The notes under the pieces: generated by a model | The model's database searches: none | Seen by the model: only the letters and a program-made list of their open reading frames with translations | What the model was told of the DNA's origin: nothing | Program-made: the position numbers and the translations under genes | Shown here: positions 17,689 through 25,375 of the stretch, piece after piece | How positions within the stretch are numbered: the first letter of the stretch is position 1 | Layout of the letters: each line of letters begins with the position of its first letter | Source: Pirellulales bacterium | GTDB taxonomy: Bacteria; Planctomycetota; Planctomycetia; Pirellulales; Lacipirellulaceae | Reading direction: 5' to 3' | Length of the DNA: 64,000 nt | Assembly (NCBI GenBank): GCA_019636345.1 | Contig: JAHBXQ010000006.1 | Coordinates: forward strand, 271,431 to 335,430

Positions 17689-17950
17689 GTGTCGTTTCAC
17701 TTTCGTCGTTCGAGAAGAGAAATTCAATGAAGCGATCGCGCCAGATGCGCAGACGCTTTCCGCGACGCTTTGCGCATCGAGCAAGGAGGCCGCGCGACGA
17801 CCAGTCGTAGAGCGTTCCAACACTCACCTGCGCGAGTTCCGCTGCTTGCTTCACCGACAACGAAGGCGGATAGGTCTCGGCCCATGTGCCATCGGAGAAT
17901 GCGATCTTGATTTCCGACGCCGTGAGGATGCTTCGATTGGCGCGTGACAT
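17675..17950 (-). CDS. Excisionase-like helix-turn-helix protein
   Basis: A start at 17950 (MSRANRSILTASE) gives 91 residues. The segment SLSVKQAAELAQVSVGTLYD is an excisionase/MerR-type helix-turn-helix, followed by a basic wing (KRRGKRLRIW). Such small proteins bind next to att sites and bias integrases toward excision. The reading frame overlaps the start of the integrase gene, so both are probably co-transcribed. An upstream in-frame start at 18010 would add 20 residues. Confidence 0.8.
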   Translation of the reverse strand: MSRANRSILTASEIKIAFSDGTWAETYPPSLSVKQAAELAQVSVGTLYDWSSRGLLARCAKRRGKRLRIWRDRFIEFLFSNDESETTHAAK

Positions 17951-18510
17951 AGTTGTTCTGGCGCGCGAAGGAAAGACTTGTTTGCTGCGATGTCCAGGTG
18001 TGAAGAACACGAGGACTTCCTCATCTCAGCAGAATGCGTTTCGCAGAGCGATCGGAGCGAGATCGCAACTCGAGTGGGTTTCGGCCCGCATGCTGTGCGC
18101 ATCAGATCGATCGAAAGACAGCGCACTTGTGGACGGAGAATCTCGACACATTTCCTCGCGCGAGACACAGAACTGGCTCGCGGACCTCGTCGATGTGCCG
18201 TTCGCAGACTTGAACACTCGTGCGAACATCGCCAGATCTAGGCGCCTAGCGGTCAGCTGCGGCGAGGGATGAAGCGAATCTCAATCAAGCCCGCTCAAAG
18301 TCCGGACGAAGCAGTTTCTTCAGCATGGTCAACCTTCAGGACGACCGTGCCGTGAAATGTCCGGATCTAGTCCCTAGAGAAGTGGACGAGGGCGAGGCGA
18401 ACTGTCAAGAAACGCTGGCTTGTGCAGAGGCTCGCCGGCCTCGTCACAGACCGCTGTCCTCTGGCGGGGCAGCCGATTCAAATTGCACTCGCTGACAAGG
18501 TCTGAAACCT
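17951..18510. other. Non-coding or unrecognised stretch inside the integrated element
   Basis: About 560 bp without a supported gene. Short open frames exist on both strands, including a 57-codon plus-strand frame from 18325, but none has a Shine-Dalgarno, a motif or a recognisable protein. It probably contains the promoter of the excisionase/integrase pair. Confidence 0.5.
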
Positions 18511-19242
18511 TCAGCGTGGCTCCCAGTAAACGACGGCGCCGTTCTCGCGCGACCGGAACCGGATGCTTTCGAGACCCTGGTTCAATTGCGAGACCGCATA
18601 CGTCACTGCAGTCAGTTCCGAGTTGCTGCCAAGCGGGAATTTGATCGCCCGCGGGAAGCCGGCGTTTTGGAACGCGCGCGCGATGCGGCCAATGTTGGTC
18701 CGCTTGCCGGTGAGGCGGAGCCTCCTTACGATCCGGCCTTGAAACCGCAGCTCGCCTGTAGACTCGTCGAAGGCCGGCCGTTCCTCAAACTCGGTCTTGC
18801 TCGCCGCTAAGGACACGTGCTGGCCAACGAAATCCAGGTCAAGAGCCGACCACGCATATCTCATGCGCGACTCCAGAGAATGCAGCCCAGCGAAGCGATT
18901 GGTCAAGTCTTGTGCGCGCATCCAGACGCGAAGAGTGCCGAAGCGACGCCAAGCCGATTCAAGATCGTCATTGAATTGGCGACGCTGGAACGCAGTCAAA
19001 AGCTGCTCCCACATCCGCTCAAACGCATTCAAGTGATTGAGTCTCGACTCGGCGAGTACAAGCAGTTCGCGGACTCTTGCGGGCATGTTTCGCCAAACGG
19101 TCGCCTCTTCGACGCTCATCCCGGGCGGTTCCCAATTCTGGAAATGTCGCTCAACGGGAGCCCGGAGTTCCGTCGTCGTCGGTCGGTTCGGAACTGACGT
19201 ACGCGCCGAACGCGACGCAAACTGTGGTTTCGACTTGGCCAT
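18511..19242 (-). CDS. Hypothetical protein of the integrated element
   Basis: The start at 19242 (MAKSKPQFASRS) is supported by AAAGGAG six bases upstream and gives 243 residues. I do not recognise the family. The protein is charged and largely helical with no signal peptide or membrane segment. The middle (about 65-125) is rich in Leu/Arg/Trp helices. The last 80 residues (LTGKRTNIGRIARAFQNAGF onward) look like a small winged or alpha/beta domain ending in Trp-Glu-Pro-Arg. It lies among element genes and may be an accessory or regulatory protein. No function is claimed. Confidence 0.7.
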   Translation of the reverse strand: MAKSKPQFASRSARTSVPNRPTTTELRAPVERHFQNWEPPGMSVEEATVWRNMPARVRELLVLAESRLNHLNAFERMWEQLLTAFQRRQFNDDLESAWRRFGTLRVWMRAQDLTNRFAGLHSLESRMRYAWSALDLDFVGQHVSLAASKTEFEERPAFDESTGELRFQGRIVRRLRLTGKRTNIGRIARAFQNAGFPRAIKFPLGSNSELTAVTYAVSQLNQGLESIRFRSRENGAVVYWEPR

Positions 19243-19286
19243 GCGAACTCCTTTCCCGAATCTGCACAAGGCATCCCTAGTCCATT

Positions 19287-19472
19287 CTACTTGCGGCGGG
19301 TTTTAGCGCGAATGCCATCTTGATTGGAGGCTGCATGTGGCACAGTCGCTCGGTCTTTCGTCCACAAGTCTGCCAAGGCTTCCGCGACAACGGCGGCGAA
19401 TTCCCGCTTGACTTGAGAGAGGACTGCCTGGTTGTTCGTGCCATTCTCTTCAGTTCGATCAGATTCCCCCAA
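19287..19472 (-). CDS. Small hypothetical protein (61 aa), TTG start
   Basis: A TTG codon at 19472 preceded by TTAGGAGC with seven-base spacing starts a 61-residue frame (MGESDRTEENGTNNQ...) that ends 44 bp before the next gene on the same strand. The composition is that of a soluble helical protein (VKREFAAVVAEALADLW). No family is recognised. The good ribosome binding site and the position argue for a real gene. An overlapping frame of 83 codons is the weaker alternative. Confidence 0.45.
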   Translation of the reverse strand: MGESDRTEENGTNNQAVLSQVKREFAAVVAEALADLWTKDRATVPHAASNQDGIRAKTRRK

Positions 19473-20043
19473 GGGTTGCTCCTAAGTAGGACCAGAGCGA
19501 GCGTTTCTAGGCTGCGGCTCGCCAACACGCGGGACAGCTACTTGTCTGCCATATTCTTTTGCCCCGCTTTTGCGGTCGATTTAGAAGTCCATTTCAGGAG
19601 CGTGATTTGCGTTTGCTCGGTCGCTTCAAGCCGTGCCTTCCGATTCTATTCTGCCCATGGCGGACGCCGCGCGCGATGGAATCGTGCCTGGAAATGCTCG
19701 ACGCAACCTAACTCCGTTCTGTAGCGGAGATTACGGCACTTCACTCCAAAGCTTACTTCCGGCTTGGTCGTATCTGCAACAAAGCCGAAAGTCCGACAGC
19801 GTGAAAACTCAACGACGGCAAACTCACCTGCAGTCGGTCGTCCTCAACCGCATGGCACGTACCTAGTGAGAGTGAGGCGAGCTTCCACAACGTGATTGTT
19901 TGCTGTATTGTCCTGCCAACGTTCCGGACGCCTGCCGAATACTGTGAGGCAGTCACTGAAACCGCGACATCAAGAGTGAGGAAGAACCCTGTTCAAGAGC
20001 CGCCCACAAGCGGTGAGCCAAAGGGTTGCCAGGCCGTAAGGCG
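19473..20043. other. Unrecognised stretch
   Basis: About 570 bp with only short frames, none with a recognisable domain or ribosome binding site. It is less GC-rich than the flanking genes and may be decayed element sequence. Confidence 0.45.
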
Positions 20044-20259
20044 TCAGCGCAACTCGTCGGCAAGGCGCACCGCGTGCGCTTGTTCGACTTGGCCGTTTAC
20101 GCGAACGACGACGGAGCCCTCGCGCGGTCCCGCGATGCGATAGGCGGTGACTCGGCTGTCTTGCCAGGCAATGTCGACCTGGCAGCCTCCGCGAGCGCGA
20201 GGCCCCTTGACGTCGCCTTCACGCCAAGCGGAGAGCAGGGCCGGCAACAGGCGGATCAA
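20044..20259 (-). pseudogene. Fragment of the C-terminus of a GH95-type alpha-L-fucosidase
   Basis: A 71-codon minus-strand frame contains IRLLPALLSAWREGDVKG followed by RARGGCQVDIAWQDSRV. This closely resembles the conserved end of GH95 glycosidases (LLPALP-AW-G-VKGLRARGGFEVD-W). Full GH95 proteins are about 700-800 residues, so only the last tenth remains, and nothing upstream continues the family. It is a gene remnant left at a rearrangement junction near 20260. The identification rests on motif memory alone. Confidence 0.55.
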
Positions 20260-20325
20260 GGGCGGCGCTTCGGAGCTTGTCCCTGGTTTAGTTGAAAAAC
20301 ATGGCGGTTCCCGCTGGGATCGATT

Positions 20326-20544
20326 TCACGCGGTCTTCTTGCGTTCGTCAACGGGGTGGGTCGAGCCATCAAGTTCTTGGACGAGTTGTGCGATCTGCGT
20401 GTGACCTTTGACGCGGCGGAGGCCCGCTTCGGCGCGCAGCAGTCCGGCAGCGCACCAGCGAAGTCGCAGGTCGTCGCCGCGCCAGCGTGTGACGCGCGCG
20501 GCGACTGTGCCCCGTCGCCACGCGACGAATCGCCGCCCGTGTCA
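20326..20544 (-). pseudogene. Probable C-terminal remnant of an insertion-sequence transposase
   Basis: Directly after two consecutive TGA codons (20542-20547) a minus-strand frame reads through LRLRWCAAGLLRAEAGLRRV and then KGHTQIAQLVQELDG to a stop at 20326. The pattern W-AAALL-AE--FRRVKGH--MP-L---L is one I associate with the C-terminus of a transposase family, but I cannot name the IS group. No inverted terminal repeats were found. It sits next to the GH95 fragment, consistent with a decayed insertion hotspot. Confidence 0.35.
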
Positions 20545-20709
20545 TCAACTGACGACCACCGACCCGGCACGCAGCAGCTTCAGCTCTTCTGAGGCGACCA
20601 ACTTGTTGCGCCTTAGCGTCTTCTCCGGCAGCATCGCCGCGCTTGGTTCGCTTGTGAACCAGGCCTGCCTTGTGCGGATCGATCCTTTTCGCTTGAGGAG
20701 ATTCTCGCC

Positions 20710-20991
20710 ATGCTCGTAGAACTCGAAGCTGGCCGCTGCCGGGAATGCAGCGGCCAACTCGAAATCGAGGAGGTTGACGACGCCACGATGACCGTCGTTT
20801 GCCTTGACTGCTCAGACAGTCACTCCGTCAAGACCGACGCCTTTAACGTTCGAGGCATCCGCTATTGGCCAGCGATGATGGCCCAACAGGAAGACGGCGA
20901 GCAGCCGCACCTGCGATCCGGCCCGGCCGCCCCATCTTCGCTTCGAGATGGGGTGTGTGCACTGCTGGGAAACAACCCGCACATCGCGTAA
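20710..20991 (+). CDS. Small zinc-ribbon-like protein (93 aa)
   Basis: An ATG preceded by GAGGAGA (about ten bases upstream) starts a 93-residue protein with two Cys pairs, CRECSGQ near residue 10 and CLDCSDS near 31, spaced as in a small zinc ribbon. It is followed by a [11 protein letters not shown] segment. Similar short acidic Cys4 proteins occur in planctomycete genomes next to defence or mobile loci, but no role is known to me. It is immediately upstream of the hsdM gene on the same strand, and its end is 58 bp before the hsdM start. Confidence 0.65.
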   Translation: MLVELEAGRCRECSGQLEIEEVDDATMTVVCLDCSDSHSVKTDAFNVRGIRYWPAMMAQQEDGEQPHLRSGPAAPSSLRDGVCALLGNNPHIA

Positions 20992-21049
20992 ACTGTTGCC
21001 GAGTCTGATTTTACCTTTTGCCTCCCCATCCGGTAAGGATTCCGGCCGC

Positions 21050-22630
21050 ATGGCGAAGAAAGCTGCCTCCCCCAGAAACGGCAAGAAGAACGGCGCCAGC
21101 GCCAATCTCGGCTTCGAGGAAAAGCTGTGGGCCGCCGCCGATAAGCTCCGCGGGCACATGGACGCGGCGGAATACAAGCACGTCGTCTTGGGCCTCGTCT
21201 TTCTCAAGTACATCAGCGACGCCTTTCAAGAACTCCACGACAAGCTGGCGGCCGACAAGCACGCCGACGCCGAAGATCGCGACGAGTACACGGCCGAGAA
21301 CGTCTTCTGGGTCCCCAAGGCGGCCCGCTGGACTTATCTCCAGGCGCAGGCCAAGCAGCCGACCATCGGCAAGCTCATCGACGACGCGATGACCGCTATC
21401 GAGAAAGACAACCCCTCGCTCAAGGGCGTGCTCGCCAAAGATTACGGTCGCGCGTCGCTCGACAAGCAGCGGCTTGGCGAATTGATCGACCTCATCGGCA
21501 CGATTGGACTCGGCGACGCCGAGAGCCGCAGCAAAGACGTGCTGGGTCGTGTCTACGAGTATTTTCTGGGGAAGTTCGCCAACGCCGAGGGCAAAGGGGG
21601 CGGCGAGTTCTACACGCCGCAATCGGTGGTGAAGCTGCTGGTGGAAATGATCGAACCCTACAAGGGCCGCATCTACGACCCGTGCTGCGGCAGCGGCGGC
21701 ATGTTCGTGCAGAGCGAGAAGTTCGTCCTCGCCCACGGCGGCCGCGTCGGCGACCTGTCGATCTACGGCCAAGAGTCGAACAACACGACGTGGCGACTCT
21801 GCAAAATGAATCTCGCCATTCGTGGCATCGACGGCAACATCGGTACGCAGAACGCCGACACGTTCCACAACGACCTGCACAAAGACCTCAAGGCCGACTA
21901 CATCCTCGCCAACCCGCCGTTCAACGTCAGCGACTGGGGCGGCCAGCGACTCACCGAAGACGCCCGCTGGAAATTCGGCGCACCCCCCAGCGGCAACGCC
22001 AACTTCGCGTGGGTGCAGCACATGGTGCATCACCTCGCCCCCAGCGGCATCGCGGGATTCGTGCTCGCCAACGGTTCGATGAGCAGCAATCAGTCGGGAG
22101 AAGGGGACATCCGCCGGCAACTCATCGACGGGGACCTCGTCGATTGCATGATCGCGCTCCCCGGCCAACTCTTCTACACGACGCAGATTCCCGTCTGCTT
22201 GTGGTTTCTGGCCCGCAATAAGAAGAACGGGAAGTTCAGGGATCGTCGAATAGAAACGCTCTTCATCGACGCCCGCAAACTCGGCGTGCTCGTCGACCGC
22301 ACGCACCGCGAGTTGACCGAGGAAGAAATCAACCGCGTCGCCCGCGCGTACCACGCCTGGCGCGGCGAGAAGGACGCCGGCAAGTACGAAGACGTGCCCG
22401 GCTTCTGCAAAAGCGCCACGACCGACGAGATCGCCAGCCACGGCCACGTGCTCACCCCCGGCCGCTACGTCGGCGCCGAGGCGGCCGAGGACGACGACGA
22501 ACCGTTCGACGAAGCCATGCAGCGGCTCACCAACACGCTCGCCGCCCAGTTCGCCGAATCGGCCAAGCTCGAAAAGCGGATCGCCAAGAACCTCGCCAGT
22601 CTCGGCTTTACCCCGGAGAAGCTGTCATGA
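21050..22630 (+). CDS. hsdM: Type I restriction-modification system DNA methyltransferase subunit M
   Basis: The start at 21050 ([15 protein letters not shown]) gives 526 residues. An open extension upstream overlaps the preceding gene and is not needed. N-terminal HsdM_N helical domain at about 20-160, then the N6-adenine methyltransferase core with SAM motif [10 protein letters not shown] (from 210) and catalytic NPPF (288-291). The protein methylates adenine as M2S and joins HsdR in the R2M2S restriction complex. The stop overlaps the next ATG as ATGA. Codon use is GC-rich, like hsdR and unlike the AT-richer hsdS and the two inserted genes. Confidence 0.96.
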   Translation: MAKKAASPRNGKKNGASANLGFEEKLWAAADKLRGHMDAAEYKHVVLGLVFLKYISDAFQELHDKLAADKHADAEDRDEYTAENVFWVPKAARWTYLQAQAKQPTIGKLIDDAMTAIEKDNPSLKGVLAKDYGRASLDKQRLGELIDLIGTIGLGDAESRSKDVLGRVYEYFLGKFANAEGKGGGEFYTPQSVVKLLVEMIEPYKGRIYDPCCGSGGMFVQSEKFVLAHGGRVGDLSIYGQESNNTTWRLCKMNLAIRGIDGNIGTQNADTFHNDLHKDLKADYILANPPFNVSDWGGQRLTEDARWKFGAPPSGNANFAWVQHMVHHLAPSGIAGFVLANGSMSSNQSGEGDIRRQLIDGDLVDCMIALPGQLFYTTQIPVCLWFLARNKKNGKFRDRRIETLFIDARKLGVLVDRTHRELTEEEINRVARAYHAWRGEKDAGKYEDVPGFCKSATTDEIASHGHVLTPGRYVGAEAAEDDDEPFDEAMQRLTNTLAAQFAESAKLEKRIAKNLASLGFTPEKLS

Positions 22631-22782
22631 CGAGCCGTCGATTAAATCCGGCCGTCGAAATCGTGCAAGTGATGCTTGTACCGGTTCGCAAACCAACTAT
22701 CCGGGGTTTCCGGACAGTTGGCCCTCGCGCCATGCCAACTCTTCGGAATCTCCGAAGGGTTCGATCCCCGGAGGCCGTATGA
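22627..22782 (+). CDS. 51-residue ORF bridging hsdM and the DUF1016 gene by ATGA overlaps
   Basis: An ATG at 22627 overlaps the hsdM stop (ATGA), and the frame runs 51 codons to a TGA at 22780-22782 that overlaps the ATG of the DUF1016 gene (again ATGA). The product would begin [20 protein letters not shown] and is basic (many Arg). I recognise no family. The two exact overlaps suggest either a real small protein or a translational relay, but the strong GGAGG before the next gene makes a relay unnecessary. Inverted repeats lie within it. Confidence 0.4.
   Translation: MTSRRLNPAVEIVQVMLVPVRKPTIRGFRTVGPRAMPTLRNLRRVRSPEAV
22693..22721. repeat. 12-bp inverted repeat between hsdM and DUF1016 genes
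   Basis: CCAACTATCCGG and CCGGACAGTTGG form 12-base arms with one mismatch around a five-base loop. A second hairpin, CTTCGGA-ATC-TCCGAAG, follows at 22741-22757. Neither has a T-run, so they are not classical terminators. They could modulate expression or RNA stability within the operon. Confidence 0.5.
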
Positions 22783-24005
22783 CCAAGAAGCGGCTTCCAG
22801 CGACGGCCAAGCACGACGCCCTGCCCATGGGGTTTGCCGCCCTGCTCGGCGACGTAAAACTCCGCATCCAGTCGGCCCAGACCCGGGCCATGACCGCCGT
22901 CAACGCCGAACTGGTTCGCCTCTATTGGGACATCGGTCGCCTTATCGACGAGCGCCAGCAGACCGAGGGCTGGGGCGCGTCGGTGATCCCCCGGCTGGCT
23001 GCCGAACTTTGCAACGAACTGCCCGAAGTGAAGGGCTTTTCTGCGCGGAACATCGGCCGCATGATCGCGTTTTTTCGGGAGTATCCCGATCCAGCCCTAA
23101 TTTTGCCACAAGCTGTGGCAAAATTGCCGACCGGCCAGAAATTGCCGCAAGCTGTGGCAAAAACTGCCGGGGATTCGCTGCTTTGGGCCGTTCCGTGGGG
23201 GCACCATGCTTGGCTGCTGGAGAAGGTTAAGAACCCCGCCCACCGCCGCTGGTACATGGAGCAAACGCTCGCGGGCGGCTGGAGCCGCAACATTCTCACG
23301 CTGATGATCGACAGCCAGGCCCACGAGCGGGCCGGCAAGGCGGTCACCAACTTCGACCAGCTTCTCCCAGGTGCGCAATCCGACCTCGCCCAGCAGGCGC
23401 TCAAAGACCCGTACATCTTCGATTTTCTCACCCTCACCGAGCCGTTCCAAGAACGGGAACTCGAAACGGGTCTGCTCGCCCACTTGGAAAAATTCCTGCT
23501 GGAGCTGGGGCAGGGGTTCGCGTTCGTCGGCCGGCAGTACCGGCTCGACGTGGGCGAGGAAGACTACTACATCGACCTGCTGTTCTATCACCTGCGGCTA
23601 CGGGCCTTCGTGGTAATCGACCTCAAGAAGGGGAGCTTCAAGCCGGAGTACGCCGGCAAGCTCAACTTCTACTGCAACGTCGTCAACGACCAACTTCGCC
23701 ACGCCGACGACCAGCCGACCATCGTCCTCATTCTCTGCCAGTCGAAGGACAACGTGCTGGCCGAGTACGCCCTCTCCGGCATCGACAAGCCGATTGGCGT
23801 ATCGAGCTACGAACTCACGCGGGCACTGCCGCCGGCCTTGCAGTCGGCCTTGCCGACTGTCGAGGAGATCGAGGCGGAGATTGGGGCAGTGGAGGCCACG
23901 GCGAAGAAGGTCCCTCAAAAGAAGGGGAAAAAGCCGACAAAGAAGAAGCCAGCCAAGGGCAAAAGCAAGAAGCGGAAGCCGCCACGTTCCGGGGCGAAGT
24001 CATGA
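22779..24005 (+). CDS. DUF1016 (YhcG-type) PD-(D/E)XK nuclease family protein
   Basis: ATG with GGAGG five bases upstream, 408 residues. The N-terminal DUF1016_N domain (about 20-190) contains VRLYWDIGRLIDERQ and KGFSARNIGRMIAFFREYP. The C-terminal YhcG domain carries the nuclease-like core YYIDLLFYHLRLRAFVVIDLKKG, where D...DLK matches the PD-(D/E)XK pattern. A Lys-rich, low-complexity tail follows residue 375. Residues near 107-130 hold a duplicated LPQAVAK segment encoded by palindromic DNA. DUF1016 genes are often found in type I loci. Their role there is not established. The stop overlaps the hsdS start (ATGA). Confidence 0.9.
   Translation: MTKKRLPATAKHDALPMGFAALLGDVKLRIQSAQTRAMTAVNAELVRLYWDIGRLIDERQQTEGWGASVIPRLAAELCNELPEVKGFSARNIGRMIAFFREYPDPALILPQAVAKLPTGQKLPQAVAKTAGDSLLWAVPWGHHAWLLEKVKNPAHRRWYMEQTLAGGWSRNILTLMIDSQAHERAGKAVTNFDQLLPGAQSDLAQQALKDPYIFDFLTLTEPFQERELETGLLAHLEKFLLELGQGFAFVGRQYRLDVGEEDYYIDLLFYHLRLRAFVVIDLKKGSFKPEYAGKLNFYCNVVNDQLRHADDQPTIVLILCQSKDNVLAEYALSGIDKPIGVSSYELTRALPPALQSALPTVEEIEAEIGAVEATAKKVPQKKGKKPTKKKPAKGKSKKRKPPRSGAKS
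23101..23160. repeat. Palindrome TTTTGCCACA-AGC-TGTGGCAAAA and imperfect second copy inside the DUF1016 gene
   Basis: A perfect 10-base-arm palindrome lies at 23101-23123, with an imperfect copy (TTGCCGCAAGCTGTGGCAA) at 23142-23160. Both are in the same reading frame and encode the repeated LPQAVAK peptide. This suggests tandem duplication or insertion of a small palindromic element that keeps the frame. Confidence 0.6.
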
Positions 24006-25375
24006 TCGGAACACACAAGATGCAAACCCTCGGTGAGCTTGTCGATGAGGGGAAGTTGCTCATTCAAACGGGGCCGTTTGGTTCACAGCTTCACAAGCAC
24101 GACTACTGTCCGCTTGGCGTCCCCGTTGTTCCGACCGAGGCAATCGGACATCGCCGGCTTCGGACTGACGGCGTACCGCAGATCAAACTCGAAAAAGCAA
24201 ATGAACTGGGACGACATCGCCTGAAACCTGGAGACATCCTCTTTGCCCGCCGCGGAGTTCAAGCAACCGGGTATTCTGCAATAGTCGAACCTCAGCATGA
24301 GGGCTGGATATGTGGCACTGGCGCAATACTACTCCGCATCCTTGATGGAGACATCGATCCTACCTACCTCTCATTCCGTTTGGCATGGGACGAGTCAATC
24401 GCATGGCTCAAACAGCATGCAGTTGGTGCTGTCATGCCGAATCTCAACGAGGGCATCCTGCGTCGCTTTCCGTTGGAGCTTCCGCCCCTCATCGAACAAC
24501 GCCGCATAGCCGACATTCTTGGCTCGATCGACGACAAGATCGAGTTGAACCGGCGGATGAATGAGACGCTGGAGTCGCTGGCCCGGCGGTTGTTCAAGAG
24601 TTGGTTCGTCGACTTCGACCCCGTCCACGCCAAAGCCGCCGTCCGCCGCCAGCACCCCACCTGGGACAACCCCCGCGTCAGCCGCGAAGCCCTCCCCAAC
24701 CTCGACCCCAAAATCGCCGAACTCTTTCCGGATGAGTTTGAGGAATCAACGCTGGGGCCGATCCCGAAGGGGTGGAGTGCTACGACAGTTCCCAATGCTA
24801 TCGAGGTCAATCCTTCTCGTACTCTGCCGAAAGGTGTCGAGGCACCATGGCTTGAAATGGCGAATATGCCGACTCGTTCAGCCCGTGCTCTTGCATGGGA
24901 ACGTCGACCGTTTGGCTCAGGGACGAAGTTCAAGAACGGCGATACGCTCGTCGCACGCATCACGCCTTGCTTGGAGAACGGCAAGACGGCCTACGTCGAC
25001 TTCCTCAACGACGGAGAAATTGGGGCCGGGTCGACAGAATATATTGTTCTGTGCCCGAAAGACCCACTGCCGGCAGAGTTTGGGTATTTCCTCGCCCGCA
25101 ACGACGACTTCCGGCAGCACCTCATTACGAACATGACGGGGACATCCGGACGGCAGCGAGTCCCGGCTAACTGCCTCAACACATACCCAGTTATCGTCCC
25201 GTCCAACGGAGTTGCCGACCGATTTGGCGCGTTTGCTTCGATGGCTCTTTCGCAAATGAAGCAGAACGATGAAGAGTCGCTAACACTGACGGCGGCACGA
25301 GATCGGCTGTTACCAGTGTTATTGAGCGGGCGCGCTGAACTCTATTTACTAAGGATACTTAAATGTCACACATAA
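24002..25375 (+). CDS. hsdS: Type I restriction-modification specificity subunit S
   Basis: 457 residues, starting in the ATGA overlap with the upstream gene. Two target recognition domains are visible, the first at about 1-165 (IQTGPFGSQLHKHDY) and the second at about 245-430 (LGPIPKGWSATTVPNAIEVN). They are joined by a conserved helical spacer with PLIEQRRIADILGSIDDKIE and LARRLFKSWFVDFDP, with a second helical repeat near the C-terminus (LTAARDRLLPVLLSGRAE). It determines the bipartite DNA site of the methylase and nuclease. The recognition sites cannot be read from sequence. The end overlaps the ATPase gene start by 13 nt. Confidence 0.95.
   Translation: MIGTHKMQTLGELVDEGKLLIQTGPFGSQLHKHDYCPLGVPVVPTEAIGHRRLRTDGVPQIKLEKANELGRHRLKPGDILFARRGVQATGYSAIVEPQHEGWICGTGAILLRILDGDIDPTYLSFRLAWDESIAWLKQHAVGAVMPNLNEGILRRFPLELPPLIEQRRIADILGSIDDKIELNRRMNETLESLARRLFKSWFVDFDPVHAKAAVRRQHPTWDNPRVSREALPNLDPKIAELFPDEFEESTLGPIPKGWSATTVPNAIEVNPSRTLPKGVEAPWLEMANMPTRSARALAWERRPFGSGTKFKNGDTLVARITPCLENGKTAYVDFLNDGEIGAGSTEYIVLCPKDPLPAEFGYFLARNDDFRQHLITNMTGTSGRQRVPANCLNTYPVIVPSNGVADRFGAFASMALSQMKQNDEESLTLTAARDRLLPVLLSGRAELYLLRILKCHT

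Noticed and set aside
18325..18500. 57-codon plus-strand frame inside the integrated element
   Set aside because: No ribosome binding site, no motif and no gene context; probability of chance occurrence is high.
20545..20757. 70-codon minus-strand frame upstream of the transposase-like remnant
   Set aside because: It is in the same frame as the remnant but overlaps the start of the plus-strand zinc-ribbon gene and has no recognisable similarity.
21011..22447. 478-residue minus-strand frame opposite hsdM
   Set aside because: Antisense shadow caused by codon bias; the plus-strand frame has the methyltransferase motifs DPCCGSGG and NPPF.
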